Part shown: positions 37,413 through 50,455 of the stretch, one piece after another
Layout: each line of letters starts with the position of its first letter
How positions within the stretch are numbered: the first letter of the stretch is position 1
NCBI GenBank assembly: GCA_903813345.2
Contig: CAIIXF020000169.1
Location: 44,614 to 108,613 of the forward strand
Reading direction: 5' to 3'
DNA length: 64,000 nt
Origin: Owenia fusiformis
Lineage: Eukaryota > Annelida > Polychaeta > Sabellida > Oweniidae
Program-made: the position numbers and the translations under genes
The notes under the pieces: generated by a model
Database searches by the model: none
What the model was told of the DNA's origin: nothing
Seen by the model: only the letters and a program-made list of their open reading frames with translations

Positions 37413-37495
37413 CACTGTGGCGTAATGGTTTAAGCGTTGGCATAATGTGTATTTATTAATTGTGTTTGTAGTTATTAGGTTCCAGGTTCGAATCC
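37413..37495 (+). other. tRNA-promoter-like unit (right arm copy)
   Basis: Mirror of 9978-10060: TGGCGTAATGGT then GGTTCGAATCC on the plus strand. Confidence 0.65.
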
Positions 37496-39988
37496 TGCAT
37501 TGATATATCATGTGTAAAATTATTAACCGTCTGCACACTTTATATTGTATTGTATGTTATATAGTCTCAATACATTGTAGTGTTTTATATTGTAGCCTAT
37601 TATTATTGGTGCCCATTTTTTCATCTTCAAATGATACCACCAGTTTTTATAGATATTCTTTATTTATTTATTTTTTTATTCCTCTTAACCACTTTTCTCC
37701 TACTTCTAGCTAGGTCTGAGATAACTCTTATATGCTTCTACTAAGGACCTGAGCTGCACTTGGCAGGGAAGGAATTTTTATCTAGGTCAAGGTCGAAGGC
37801 CAAATCTAGGTCAAATCAGAGTTTTTTTAAGTTTCTCAGATTTCGTCTTCATATTTCATGAGTATTTCTTGCAATGAATTAAAATGTAACTAGATAAGGA
37901 TTCCCTACAAATTGCTTACTATATGTTTGCGTTAAATCTTTACCGTTTTTGAGATAATTGACGAAAAAAAATTGGTCATATTGCTTCAAATTGACCAATT
38001 TATTTTTTAAAATCATCTACAAATCACCGGGAACTCAAATCTGACCTTTCTTTTGACCTTCTGGGTTCAAATTTAGGTTTATTTAATCACAAAAAGACCC
38101 ACTGATGTCTAAGAAAGTCAAAGGATAAGTATCGATATGGTGAAGTGAATTCAACAATGTTTTTCTCTTAAACCATTTATAGGAAACATTCTGTAAAATA
38201 CACGGTCCTTTATGTAATGTTGACTGATTGGCAACAATATAATGCAAAAATAATGCATATACATATTTTATATAACTGTTTTTGCTAACATTTTTTTATG
38301 TAATTGTTTTTTGTTCCTTTTTACGAATTCTTGAGAATGAAATAAAATGTCTTTCCGAACCTTGTTGGAACAAAATAGCATAAACAACATTTTCTTAGAC
38401 CTCTCAATATTATAGTTATACAAAGAAAATTTGGGTTGATTTAACAAAAAGTATCCAAAATCTTCAAACAAAACCCCTAAAATAGATAAAAATTAAGATA
38501 AACCTTTCATTTCATTAACAAGATACTTATTTAAAATCAACCAAACTTTCCTTTGTACAATTGCAATATTGAGAGACCTAAACACGTTGTGTTTATATGT
38601 CGTTTTGTTCCAATGAGGTTCGGATAGATATTTCATTTCATTCCGAATATATGATACAAAGAACAAAAAAAGTGTCTGATGTGTTTTTCTAAAACAATAT
38701 AGAGAAAAGTCTATATATATAATTCAAATTATAATGTTACCATCCAAAAGATGACCATTAAATGGACGATGTGTAAAATTTTCAGAATGTTTTGATGACT
38801 GGTTTAAGAGAAACGCGTGTTCAAAAAGTTCATCATATCGATACCACTCCTTTGCAAGGTCAAATGTCAAGGTCATCAAACTAAATCACAAACTGTGTTT
38901 TCTTAGTTTATCAAAGTTGATGATTATAAATCAATATTTTTTGATGAAAGTCAGAATATATATTCCACCAAAGGTTCTACACATATAAGCAATTGACTAT
39001 CCATTAAAATTGTGCGACAGTTTTGAGATATTAGACCTCAAAAACTGAAAAAAGGTCAAATTTCGAAACTTTTCAAGACTAATTTTCAACTTGCTTCAAA
39101 TTGACCAAACATTTTTATTTAGGAGTATATATACGCGATAAATATACTTACATTTTGTGAATTGTGTTATATTTGGTCTATATTTAACGTGACAGAGTAG
39201 TGCTCGATGATTTATTAATGATAAAACGCATTATTAGTTAATACATAAATAAAGGGGGGGGCACTAAAAACTAGCTTTCGAATGATGCTGGTTTTTAGTG
39301 TCCCCAAGGGGACATTCAAAACTTCAAGGGGGACACTTAAAACTTGGAGTTAACTGTCCGACGGACAAGCATCCCCAGGGTTAACTGTCCCACGGACACT
39401 GGCCACTGGGGACACTTAGATCTATTACACCGGCCGATTGAATATTTTGTTCAATATTGTATTCAATTTTGAACAAATCGGACGGGCGCCGTAGCGAAAA
39501 TCGGAGCAAATGTGACCAGGGCATAAGTAAACGATAGTACACTACAATGCGATATGGGTCAATGTCCTGCAAATTGATGAGCAGAATGGGATTTTCCAGA
39601 TTCTTTGTGGATTTTCTATTTTCAAGAATATTTTAAAAGTAATTGTACATGTAGATACTTATATAGACCCTTTTCTCATAATTTCAGTCATGATCCACTT
39701 CAAATGGGAAATAACCCATTTACTGAGGAAATGTAAAGAAAATCTAAATATGATCTGTTATATCTGAAAATATATCCTATCGCTAAGATATTGAAACATA
39801 TAATAGTCTATATAACTGAAATAAGTATACCACTGAACGTCATAAATGGTTCCGGCATGATTTTCTAGAATCAAGTCACGTCATAAATGGTTTGAGATCA
39901 ACATCGGCATCTTTGAGTTGGCTATGGGATATTTTTATGGTTTTTAATTGTTATGATTGTGTTCGAATCAACTGTAATTGAACTTAGA

Positions 39989-40150
39989 GTGGCATAATAA
40001 GATTATATAATGGTTCATTCTGTAAATCGTGCATTTTATACTCTCGTGAGAATATAATATATTCACTCGTTCGCTACGCTCACTTGTGAATATATCATGT
40101 ACTCACTCGAATATAAACACGATATACAGAAAGACCCATTATATAACCTC
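39989..40150. mobile_element. Palindromic MITE with GAGCGTAGCGAACGAG core (right arm copy)
   Basis: Mirror of 7323-7484. Confidence 0.7.
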
Positions 40151-40553
40151 ATGATATACAATATGGACACACCTTTTTAAAACTCGTAATTGAACGTGTA
40201 CAATAATGGTCCTCTGTGGATAATTTGTACTGTTTATTAGGCCGACTGAGAACGGTTTATGGGAAATGATTTTTATAAGGTCCCTTAAAAAGTTTATTCA
40301 GAGAGAGGCGAAATGTTTCACGTAAAGGTTCTCAAAACGTGTAACTAAACTTCTGTATATCCTCGAGAATCGTAAAGATAGCCATGAGGTTTTATTTTAT
40401 TTTTATCATTGGCTAGGCAAAGGTTGACTTTTTGACCCAGCTTTGAACTGCAACACGCATTAATGAATACGTGTCTTTATATAATTCATTACATAATAAA
40501 ACTTAGAGTAATCCCCAGAGTGAATAATGAATGTGAAAGCGTAGGTACAGGTT

Positions 40554-41825
40554 CACGGTGTTATAGCATGACGGTTACGCCACCTCTGAAAACGATGTTT
40601 GGCAGCTACGTTCTCTGATTTATCCAATAAAATGGCCGCGATGGAAGAGAAAAGTGAGGTTGTTGCATTATTTTCTACTACTGTGTATCAATGAAAGGAA
40701 GAACGATTTATGTAAGCATCGCATTCGGTGATACATTCAGTAATGTATATTTTGAACGTAGTCATTGCAAATTGATGCCCGGGGATAACATGAAATAAGA
40801 GAAAAACTGTCGAGTTTGAAATTCAAAACTACACAAAAATTTAGTAATTTGTTTATTTTTGTTGTTTGGCATGGTCTACATTGCCTAAAAACCCTGTGGT
40901 ATATAGATGTAATCTACATACGATCATACAAAGCCAAGTGAGCATTGGAAACCACCTAATATGTTCTACTCAAGCCATAATGATGTATTTTGAATTTGCG
41001 GTAACATAAAAAATTGATGTACGGTTACGCGAACCTGATTCAAATATGAAACCCCGATTCATTGTTGTTAATTTTGTCATCTTCATCGGTACTTGATCCT
41101 AAATCTTCTTTTGCCTCTTCATTGCTATCTTTTGCACTTTCATCGGTTTCATAAATAAAGCAAGCCTTTGTTTCAGCCTTATAGAGGCTGAAACAAGAGC
41201 GTCTCTTGCGAGTCCTGAGAACGAATATAGAAAATTCAATATTCAATTTCTTACCCATTATAACAATAACATGGATAGAGGCTATCAGATCTAGCAACCT
41301 TGACTTGACAGATGTGCATGCACGTAACCGTCCGCTAAATATCTTATGTACAACTAATACAATACATTACCGTCCATAGAATTCGATAGAAGTCATACGT
41401 AGTCGTCTAACGACATTGCGTTTGAAACCTTATTATTTACGATATACACCACGTTCCCGTTCTGGATTTGTCATTTTATACCTTGTTTATACACAGTTTA
41501 CCTACAGTTAATATTCAGTGGCTCTGAGGCACATGTACTGAGAAAACACGAGAATGGACCAAAAATTATAAACTTGGATATCTCAGTCGGTAGGTTTACA
41601 GCTTATATTCTGTTCCTTGTAGACCGTGAGGCAGATTTGACCCAGTCTTTATAACCATCCATATATACGTCACCGAATGGAACTAGTTTAAAAGGAAATC
41701 TTATCTGTGAATTGCCTACAGGCGAGAAAGAGTACATGCTGCCTTTCCCATTCGCCATTTTTTGTTATCGTTACCGCAAAATTTTGCAAATTGCCTTGAC
41801 GTAACCGTCTTGCTATAACACCGTG
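40554..41825. mobile_element. 1.27-kb inverted-repeat element (right arm copy)
   Basis: Mirror of 5647-6918. Confidence 0.6.
41040..41297 (-). CDS. Unrecognised small ORF with acidic tail (right arm copy)
   Basis: Mirror of 6175-6432; the translation is identical. Confidence 0.3.
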   Translation of the reverse strand: MLDLIASIHVIVIMGKKLNIEFSIFVLRTRKRRSCFSLYKAETKACFIYETDESAKDSNEEAKEDLGSSTDEDDKINNNESGFHI

Positions 41826-42099
41826 AGGTAGAGGTATTCAACGCTTTTGCGAGGATCATTTGTACCGTTGGGTTTGGTGAATATACACTGACAGAAACTT
41901 GAATGCAGTGCGCCAGGTGTGATTGTTCGTTGAAGAAAGTGGCAAGAAACAAAGTCATTGCTTTGAGATTGACCTTCGATGACTTTCTCAAGATAAAAAA
42001 GTCAAAAAGGTATTTTTCAACTTGCTTCAAAAAGAACATCTTTCAAAATCTTCTACAAGTTCTCAGAAGTTCGAATCTGAATTTACAGTCAAATACAAT

Positions 42100-42947
42100 A
42101 GTCTATGGTATAACTTCCGAATATGAGGGATCCGTGGCACACTATAGCGCAGCAACATTTGAAGCAATATTTATGAAGATGTATATGTCTTGATTATTAT
42201 GAAATAACATTTGCTGAAAAAACTTCCGGCTTTCGGGTTGAAAAATGTCTCATAACAAGGGGTAAAAAACGTAAAAAAATTGATTCTAACTTTTATACAT
42301 TTTATAAGACACAGACCGTTATTCTAAGCATATGAACAAAAATAGACTATCACAATGTAAAAATATACTATAATTTTACTGATATTGTCGGTGCTTAATA
42401 ATTGTTAATTACGCAAGTGTGTTTTTCAGATTTTGTTTGATTTTTCAAATATGAGCCAAGCCAATTCAACAAAATTGTGTGTATCTCAAAACGTATTGAG
42501 ACCCATTTTGGGAAAAACTAGCATAATTTAAGCATTTGTCATTCTAATATAAGTGATTCATTTGTAGCATTTATCTTTTTAATACCTGAGAAACAATACA
42601 AAACGTCGATACACCAATTACATAATTTTTTGGCATTGATAAGAAAAATAACCTCAAACTCATAGCCTAGAAATCTAAAATCATATATTTAAAATCATTT
42701 TGTATTATTTTCCATTGCATTGTGTACTCCAAATAGGGAAAATTGTAATTTTATTTTTTCAGTAATTTTTTGACCTCTGTTAATGGCAGGCATAATTCAG
42801 CCTAAAAGCCGGAAGTATATTAAACGGTTATAATAACAATTATTCGGGAACATATGTAGGTATGTTAATGTTAGGTCAAATATCGCTGCGCTAAAGTGTG
42901 CTACCAGCTCCTTTATTAGACGTCTTAGAGATTTCATACCATGGACT
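42100..42947. mobile_element. Foldback element (right arm copy)
   Basis: Mirror of 4525-5372. Confidence 0.65.
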
Positions 42948-43215
42948 ACAAGCGTTTTAACCTGAGAAATAACAAATCTAAAGACTATTGTGCAATAATA
43001 TATAGATAAATATATTCATATTGCATACCAATGACATTTCGTCCTATTATTTCCACATTGTTACAATTGCATATTCGCTGATATTAAGAAATCAGAGGTT
43101 GAAGTTTAGGTCTTCATAACTTTTGAGTAGTAATTTTTAAAAACTCATTTTTTCGTACAGGTGATCATGTGTATATGAAGGCCTTACAGAGCAAAAATCA
43201 CTAATTAACAATAAA

Positions 43216-43283
43216 TAATTTTGAACAAAATACTCAATCGGCCGGGCGCCGTAGAGAAAATCAGAGCAAATGTGACCAGGGCA
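43216..43283 (-). mobile_element. Half Harbinger-type MITE (right arm copy)
   Basis: Mirror of 4189-4256. Confidence 0.75.
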
Positions 43284-43401
43284 TAAGTAAAAATATATAT
43301 GATTGATGATGCTGACTTGGCATGAAAAGCAATTGCAAAGATAAAAACAGAATCATAACATGAGAGTGGAGATATTTTATTAGCATGGACAAGGAGTGAA
43401 A

Positions 43402-43926
43402 ATTAACATCTATAGAAATCTATTACTTCAAAAAGACCATGACATGAAGGTTGAATAAACATTTGAAGAAAATGAGGAATAAATAAAATGTATCATTATG
43501 ATTTGTTGAACTAGCATTTGTAGAAAGTAAAGATTTAGCAATTTGGCATGAAGGGGAAACAAGCATTCATGGCAAATAAGAGATGACAATATATATCATC
43601 AAATACACAGGAAATAAACATTAAAATTAGCAGTAAAAGGGGATTAGCATTTGTAAAAAATAAGTAATTAAATATACTATGAAATAAAGTTGAAATGAGC
43701 TTTTTTAGAAGTAAGAAGAAAACCAAAATTATGTAAATCATGCTTTCCATATAGATGTTATTCGCATTTGTAAAAGGAAATGAATGAAAAATACCATGAC
43801 AGGACGCTTAAGGAGGGTCAACATTTGTTGAAAATCAGACATGAACAAAGTATACCAATGCATTTGTAAAAACTGGGGTATGAAAAAATAAGCCAAAAAA
43901 TGAAGAAGAAATTGGCATTTTTTATA
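43402..43926. repeat. Degenerate satellite edge (right arm copy)
   Basis: Mirror of 3546-4070. Confidence 0.6.
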
Positions 43927-45572
43927 TCCTCCATAACATTTGAGTGGAATTAGCATTTGTAGAAAATAAGGAATGAAAAATACCATTTATAAGATGAAGG
44001 AATAAACAAAATATATCATGTATAACATTTGAGTGTAATTGGCACTTGTAGAAAATAAGGATTGAAAAATACTATTTATAAAATGAAGGAATTAACGAAA
44101 TAAATCATGTACAACATTTGAGTGGAATTAGCATTTGTAGAAAATAAGGAATGAAAAATACCTTTTATAAAATGGAGGCCGGAATAAACAAAACACATCA
44201 TGTATAACAATTGAGTGGAATTAGCATTTGTAGAAAATAAGGAATCAAAATTATCATTTATGAAATGGAGGAATAAACAAAATATAATGTATATCATTTG
44301 AATGGAATAAGCGTTTGTAGAAAAACGGGAATTAAAGATACCATTTATAAAATAAAGAAATTAACAAAATACATCATGTATAACATGTGAGTGGAATTAG
44401 CATTTGTAAAAAAGGAATGAAAAATACCATATATAAAATGAAGGAATAACAAAATACATCATGTAAAACATTTGAGTGGAATTAGCATTTGTAGAAAAAG
44501 GGACTAGAAATACCATTTATAAAATGAAGGAACAAACCAAATATAAAATGTACAACATTTGAGTGGAATTAGCATTTGTAGAAAATAAGGAATGAAAATA
44601 CCATTTATAAAATGAAGGAATAATCAAAATATATCATGTATAACATTTGATTGAAATTAGCACTTGTAGAAAATGAGGAATGAAAAATACCATTTATAAA
44701 ATGAAGGAATAAACAAAACATATCATGTATAACATTTAAGACGGATTAGCTTTTGTAGAAATAAGGAATGAAAAATACCATTAATAAAATGAATAAATAA
44801 ACAAAATATATCATGTATAACATTTCAGTGGAATGAGCATTTTTATAAAATAAGGAATGAAAAATACCATTCATAAAATGAAGGAATAAACGACATATAT
44901 CATGTATAACATTTGAGTGGAATCAGCACTTATAGAAAATAAGGAATGAAAAATACCATTCATAAAATGAAGGAATAAACAAAATATATTATGTATAACA
45001 TTGGAATGGAATTAGCAGTTATAGAAAATAAGGAATGAAAAATACCATTTATAGAATGAAGGAATAAACAAAATAAATCATGTACAACATTTGACTGAAA
45101 TTAGCATTTGTAGAAAATAAGGATTGAAAAATACCATTTATAAAATGAAGGAATAAACGAAATATATCATGTATAACGTTTGAGTGGAATCAGCACTTAT
45201 AGAAAATAAGGAATGAAAAACACCATTCATAAAATGAAGGAATAAACAAAATATATTATGTATAACATTGGAATGGAATTAGCAGTTATAGAAAATAAGG
45301 AATGAAAAATACCATTTATAGAATGAAGGAATAAACAAAATATATCATGTACAACATTTGAGTGAAATTAGCATTTGTAGAAAATAAGGATTGAAAAATA
45401 CCATTCATTAAATGAAGGAATAAACAAAATATATCATGTATAACATTTGAGTGGAATTAACACGTATTGAAAATAAAGAATGAAAAATACCATTCAGTGA
45501 ATGAAGGAATAAACAAAATATATCATGTATAACATTTAAGTGGAATTAGCATTCGTAGAAAATAATGATTAA
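43927..45572. repeat. 89-bp satellite array, inner block (right arm copy)
   Basis: Mirror of 1900-3545, with the same unit variants in the same order. Confidence 0.93.
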
Positions 45573-45939
45573 AAAATAATGTAGAATACCAAATTACTGG
45601 GATTAGCGTAAGTAGAATATAAGGGTTGTTAAAAGTAGAATGTAGTCTATATAGTATTTTAAAAGGAAGATTAGATAATAGGTAATTATTTTCTATTAAT
45701 CAGTATGCTCAGAATTAAGATAATGTGATTATAAGTTTTGATTGTGCTTCACAATTTACATTACAAGTTCAATGTCTTGAGATACATTTTGTTATACTGA
45801 TATGCAATTCCTAAAAAGATAATAGGAAATCCTTTCAAGGATAATATACTGGTAACATCAATGGTGTCAGAGTCATCTATTGTATGTTAATAAAATAAGG
45901 AGAGCGGATTAAATCATGTATTTTTGACAATTTTGACAG

Positions 45940-46068
45940 ATCAACACTGGTGTCATCACTGATAGTGATAGTGATGGGGATAACGATGACAATACGCTGC
46001 CACCAATAGAAATGGACGCACTCGGTGAATCCAGCAGTAGTGGCAGTAACCAAGACGACTCGTTCGAG
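45940..46068 (+). CDS. Candidate acidic internal exon (right arm copy)
   Basis: Mirror of 1404-1532: acceptor TTTTGACAG, 43 open codons, donor GTGTGT, here on the plus strand. No other part of a gene is visible nearby. Confidence 0.4.
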
Positions 46069-46091
46069 GTGTGTAGACTTAGCATAAGCAT

Positions 46092-47271
46092 TTAATATGA
46101 AGGAATACACAAAATATTATATCATGTATAACATTTGAGTGGAATTAGCATTTGTAGAAAATAAGAAATGAAAAATACCATTTATAAAATGAAGGAATAG
46201 ACAAAATATATATCATGTATAACATTTAAGTGGAATTAGCATTTGTAGAAAATAAGGAATGAAAAATACCATTCATAAAATGAAGGAATAAACGAAATAT
46301 ATCATGTATAACATTTGAGTGGAATTAGCATTTGTAGAAAATAAGGAATGAAAAATACCATTTATAAAATGAAGGAATAGACAAAATATATATCATGTAT
46401 AACATTTAAGTGGAATTAGCATTTGTAGAAAATAAGGAATGAAAAATACCATTCATAAAATGAAGGAATAAACGAAATATATCATGTATAACATTTGAGT
46501 GGAATTAGCATTTGTAGAAAATAAGGAATGAAAAATACCATTTATAAAATGAAGAAATAAACAAAACATATCATATATAACATTTAAGTGGGATAAGCAT
46601 TTGTAGATAATAAGGAATGAAAAATACCATTTATAAAATGAAGGAATAAACAAAATATATCATGTAGAACAATTAAGTGGAATTAGCACTTGTAGAAAAT
46701 ACAGAATGAAAAATACCATTTATAAAATGGGAGAATAAACAAGATATGCCATGTATAACATTTGAGTGGAATTAGCATTTGTAGAAACTAAGGAATGAAA
46801 AATACCATTTATAAAATGAAGGAATAAACAAAACATATCAGGTATAACATTTAAGTGGAATTAGCATTTGTAGGAGATAAGGAATGTAAAATACCACTTA
46901 TAAAATGAAGGAATAAACAAAATATATCATGTATAACAGTTGAGTGGAATTAGCACTTATAGAAAATAAGGAGTGAAAAATACCATTTATAAAATGAAGG
47001 AATAAACAAATATTTCATGTAGAACAATTGAGTGGAATTAGCACATGTAAAAAATAAGGAACGGAAAATACCATTTATAAAATGAAGGAATAAACAAAAT
47101 ATATCATGTAGAACAATTAAGTGGGATTAGCATTTGTAGATAATAATGAATGAAAATAACATTTATAAAATGAAGGAATAAACAAAATATATCATGTAGA
47201 ACATGTAGAACAATTAAGTGGAATTAGCACTTGTAGAAAATAAAGAATGAAAAATACCATTTATAAAATGT
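46092..47271. repeat. 89-bp satellite array, outer block (right arm copy)
   Basis: Mirror of 201-1380, including the 180-bp higher-order duplication. Confidence 0.95.
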
Positions 47272-47471
47272 TGGAACGCTAGACCACTTGGTTGAGGATG
47301 AACCACACACGGTGAGTCAAAGTAACCCCAAATCTGTGAGAATACATAATCCCCAAAAGGGGATTAATTAGATCCGAATTAGATTAACGATTTGTGATAT
47401 AATACTTTAATATGACACATTCAACGCCAAGTCCATGTTTTCGTATTTTGAACTGAGAACTGATTGTACAT

Positions 47472-48170
47472 AAATATATTAACTTATGACACAGAACAGA
47501 AGATTCCACAATTACAAATATTTTCATTAGATAGGAATCCAATCAATCCATGTGCTTAAGCTCGTATAATAAATATAAATCGAAATGTGGACCTAATTAT
47601 TCTATCCAAAAAAGCGTCAGTCTATGCATCAATCCATTTATCCAAATCCTTTTATTCGGGAAGTAGTACAAAAAGAGGACACCTGGGTTCATCCAAAGGT
47701 GATTGGAATATCGGCATTCAAAACTGCTACATCACAACCTATCCAAGTGATCCGTAGCATTCTGTTTTTATATTACTACAGAATAACACTGATTAACCTG
47801 AACTTACCGCAAAGAAATGGAGATAATGTTGCACAGAAAGTTTGGCGGAGACCGCCCTAATTGCAAGATAAATTCTTGCACAACAATGGCAATGTTAAAA
47901 TCTTAACTATATATAATATTGTATGATTTATTCTTTCTCTGCTATTTTCTGCCACAACCGCGGGAATTCAGTTTTATCAATATCTTGCTTTTACCCAGTT
48001 TATATAATACTCATCATTGTCTCTTCAACCGCAAATAATACAGCCATATTTAGTACGCTGTTTTTATTCAACTTGACTTTCACACCCAATCGTTTTCAAT
48101 GTTTATGTTACGATACTGCGAAGCACTATTGGATTATGTTAAAAGTTAAGTTTTGCATTAATTTTTTTAA
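47472..48170. other. Unique flank just outside the palindrome, no supported gene
   Basis: First sequence not duplicated in the window. A 78-codon frame at 47624-47860 and a 100-codon hydrophobic-start frame at 47923-48225 show no recognisable domain, and the second runs into the minisatellite. I do not call either as a gene. Confidence 0.45.
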
Positions 48171-48174
48171 GATA

Positions 48175-48725
48175 CAGACTATCGCACAGACACTCGCACA
48201 GACATTCACACAAATACTCACATAGATAATCACACAGACACTCACACATACACAGAAACGCACATACTCACTCTTACAGACACTCATACATACACACACG
48301 CACACAGAAACGCACACAGATACTCGCATGGGCACTTCTACTCAGAGACTCACTTAGACACTCGCACAGACACTCACACTGACATTCACACAGATACTCA
48401 CACAAACACTCACACAGATAGTCACACAGACACTCACACATACACAAAAACGCACACATACTCTCTTACAGACACTCATACATACACACACACGCACACA
48501 CAGAAACGCACACATACACTCTTACAGACACTCATACATACACACACGGACACAGAAACGCACATAGACACTCGCACAGACAGTCACACATACACATAAA
48601 TGCACATAGACACACATACACTCACATAGACACTCACACAGACACTCACATAAATACTCACACAGACTCTCACACATACTCTCACACATACACAGAAACG
48701 CAAACAAACACTCTCATATACACAG
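48175..48725. repeat. CACACAGACACT minisatellite, ~550 bp
   Basis: Runs of CACACAGACACTCACACAGA variants with a larger period visible where ACATACACAGAAACGCACA and CAGACACTCATACATACACA recur together (about 48250, 48280, 48430, 48490, 48540, 48690). On the minus strand it produces several cysteine/valine-rich frames such as CVCVC and CECLCECLCE, which are translation artefacts. It abuts the transposase pseudogene. Confidence 0.95.
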
Positions 48726-48747
48726 AAAATAGAAATATTACTCATTA

Positions 48748-50455
48748 TATCTTCCAGATTGGACCCGAGTATCTTGGGCCGAGGTGCGGCATATGTGGAG
48801 GGACCAGACGAACGGGGGATCCAATGGTCAAACTGGCGTGTGAGGTCCAATTGAACATGGCACGACTTCATCATATCATACTGGACCCACGTGTCAAGAT
48901 TTGCCAGTCACACCTTTTAAATAATGGGGACCTTAAGCATGACACTGTTCCAATGAAACACTTCAATTTTGCCACAGGTGGAATTGAAGTTCTTCCTCAA
49001 AGCAGGGCAACCCCGATAATCAATGAGTTGTGTGGCGTTGTTATATGACATTGCTAGGTAACAGAGCCCCGTTTAACTTCCCTAGAATGTCTGACAACAC
49101 TTGTCTTATACAGACGGGTTTTGACAAGGTCACCCTGTCCATCATGTCCAAATACCTACCACATGTTAGGAACACAAAAAAACGTTCCAAAATGAACGCT
49201 TTGTTAATATTCTGGATGAAGGTGAAAAGTAACGACCCCTACCCCCATATTGCAACTTTATTTAACATTACCGAGAAGGTGCTAAGCAGAACAGAAAATT
49301 CAGTAATGGATGTCCTTTTCAAATACTTTGTACCTAACTTCCTTGGGTTTAACCATCGTTCAAGGAATGGCGCCAAAATCCATATGACAGACTTTGGCAC
49401 AACTTTTTTCGGAAATGATTCAATAGCGTTAATTTTAGATGGTATATATTTTTATTGCCAAAAGTGTGAAAACTATCACATTGCCAAAAAAATGTACAGT
49501 GGTCAGAAAAAAAGACAACTTTTTAAGTTTATGTCAATGTGTTTGCCCGACGGCTACGTTATGGATACAGTCGGCCCTTATTATGCCGATGGTAAAAATA
49601 ACGATGCCAGCATTACTCTCCATATCCTCAATCAGGGAGATAAGGATCCATTCAATAGTCTGGTAGCTTGGATGGAGCCCCTTGATATCTGTATTGTCGA
49701 TCGAGGGTTTCGCGATGTCGTGGAATCACTTGAATACAGAGGATATGATACCAAGATGCCACACTATCTTCCCAAAGACCAAAAACAGCACACGTGTAAA
49801 GAGGCAAATGAAAGCAGAATGTGTACAAAACTCAGGTGGGTTGTTGAGAGCAAATACGGTCGGTTAAAAAATGGAAAATGCTACAAGACTGCATTGACCA
49901 TAGTCATTTCCCCAAACTTGGAAAAATTGTCAAAATAGTGACAGCATGTTTAAATGCTTTTCGGCCTCCCCTTGCTACCAATGACCCAGATGATGTGAAT
50001 GCTGTGAGAATGATGATGCTAAGAGTGAGAGATGGTACAAGTGAGTTGTATGAGCGAGTGCAAGGTTTGCGAAAGAGGGTTGGATGGCAGAGTGTGGACG
50101 CAGCTGATCCTGAATTTGACGGATATACAAGCTGCATGTGTATTTTGATGCCGAAGACCCAATCCGTGTTCGCATCAAAAGTAGGTTTATAGGGGCAAAG
50201 GAGTATTACCTTTGGATCCAGTATGGGCAGGGGGAAGAACCAATACAGGGTTGGTATTGTGGGTGTAAAGCAGGACAACGGACAATTGGTTGTTGCGCAC
50301 ATGTGGCTTCTGTTTTGTGGTTCTTGGGCTTAGCTAGGCACCACCAAAGGCTACCTCACAAAACCCCACAAATGTGATGCATGGATGCAGCTGATGCAGT
50401 GCGAATTCTTCCATACACAGACACTAGTTCGACTGGTGCAAGTGACAGTCATTAG
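48748..50455 (+). pseudogene. DDE transposase with N-terminal zinc motif and C-terminal SWIM finger, frame-broken
   Basis: The coding order runs through three frames. Frame 2 (~48748-49048) has a CGICGG-type C-x2-C motif and later CQSHLL, like the N-terminal zinc module of this transposon group. Frame 1 (49045-49938) holds a helix-turn-helix-like region, then the DDE core: Asp in LILDGIYF (codon 49438), YSGQKKRQLFKF, Asp in IVDRGFRD (49699), Glu in VVESKYGRLK (49846). Frame 3 (~49878-50135) continues the family C-terminus. Frame 2 (~50120-50377) holds a SWIM finger (WYCGCKAG...GCCAHVASVLW). A premature TGA at 50375-50377 is followed by more in-frame family-like sequence to TAG at 50453. It belongs to the DDE_Tnp_4-like class known from cnidarians and molluscs. 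At least three frame breaks and a stop make it a dead copy unless some are sequencing errors. No terminal inverted repeats were found. Confidence 0.88.

Larger units (their letters stand above)
37125..39429 (-). mobile_element. 2.3-kb foldback element copy 1 (right arm copy)
   Basis: Mirror of 8044-10348; CCGG again flanks both ends. Confidence 0.75.
37102..39523 (-). mobile_element. Interrupted Harbinger-type MITE (right arm copy)
   Basis: Mirror of 7950-10371, with TTA/TAA flanks retained. Confidence 0.8.
1..47471. repeat. Giant near-perfect palindrome, two ~23.7 kb arms, no spacer
   Basis: Seen directly: position x on the left matches the complement of position 47472-x or 47473-x on the right over the whole span, and every long open frame of the left arm recurs on the opposite strand with the same translation apart from one frame changed by a C-run. 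The offset changes only three times, each at a homopolymer: A6 versus T5 near 7290/40180, C12 versus G13 at 11416/36045, and T8 versus A7 near 14621/32850. I saw no base substitution where I compared the arms. The outermost pair is base 1 with base 47471; the left arm may continue beyond the window. It is either a real inverted duplication or a fold-back read or assembly artefact; the missing spacer and homopolymer-only differences favour the artefact. Confidence 0.97.

Noticed and set aside
1-47471. Viral hairpin-telomere or concatemer junction as the cause of the palindrome
   Set aside because: The arms hold satellite, MITEs and SINE-like units and no viral genes.
48126-48707. Cysteine-rich minus-strand frames (CVCVCVC, CECLCECLCE)
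   Set aside because: Translation of a (CA)-rich minisatellite; no signal peptide or conserved cysteine spacing beyond the DNA period.
49904-50302. 132-codon minus-strand frame
   Set aside because: Antisense shadow of the SWIM-finger part of the transposase.
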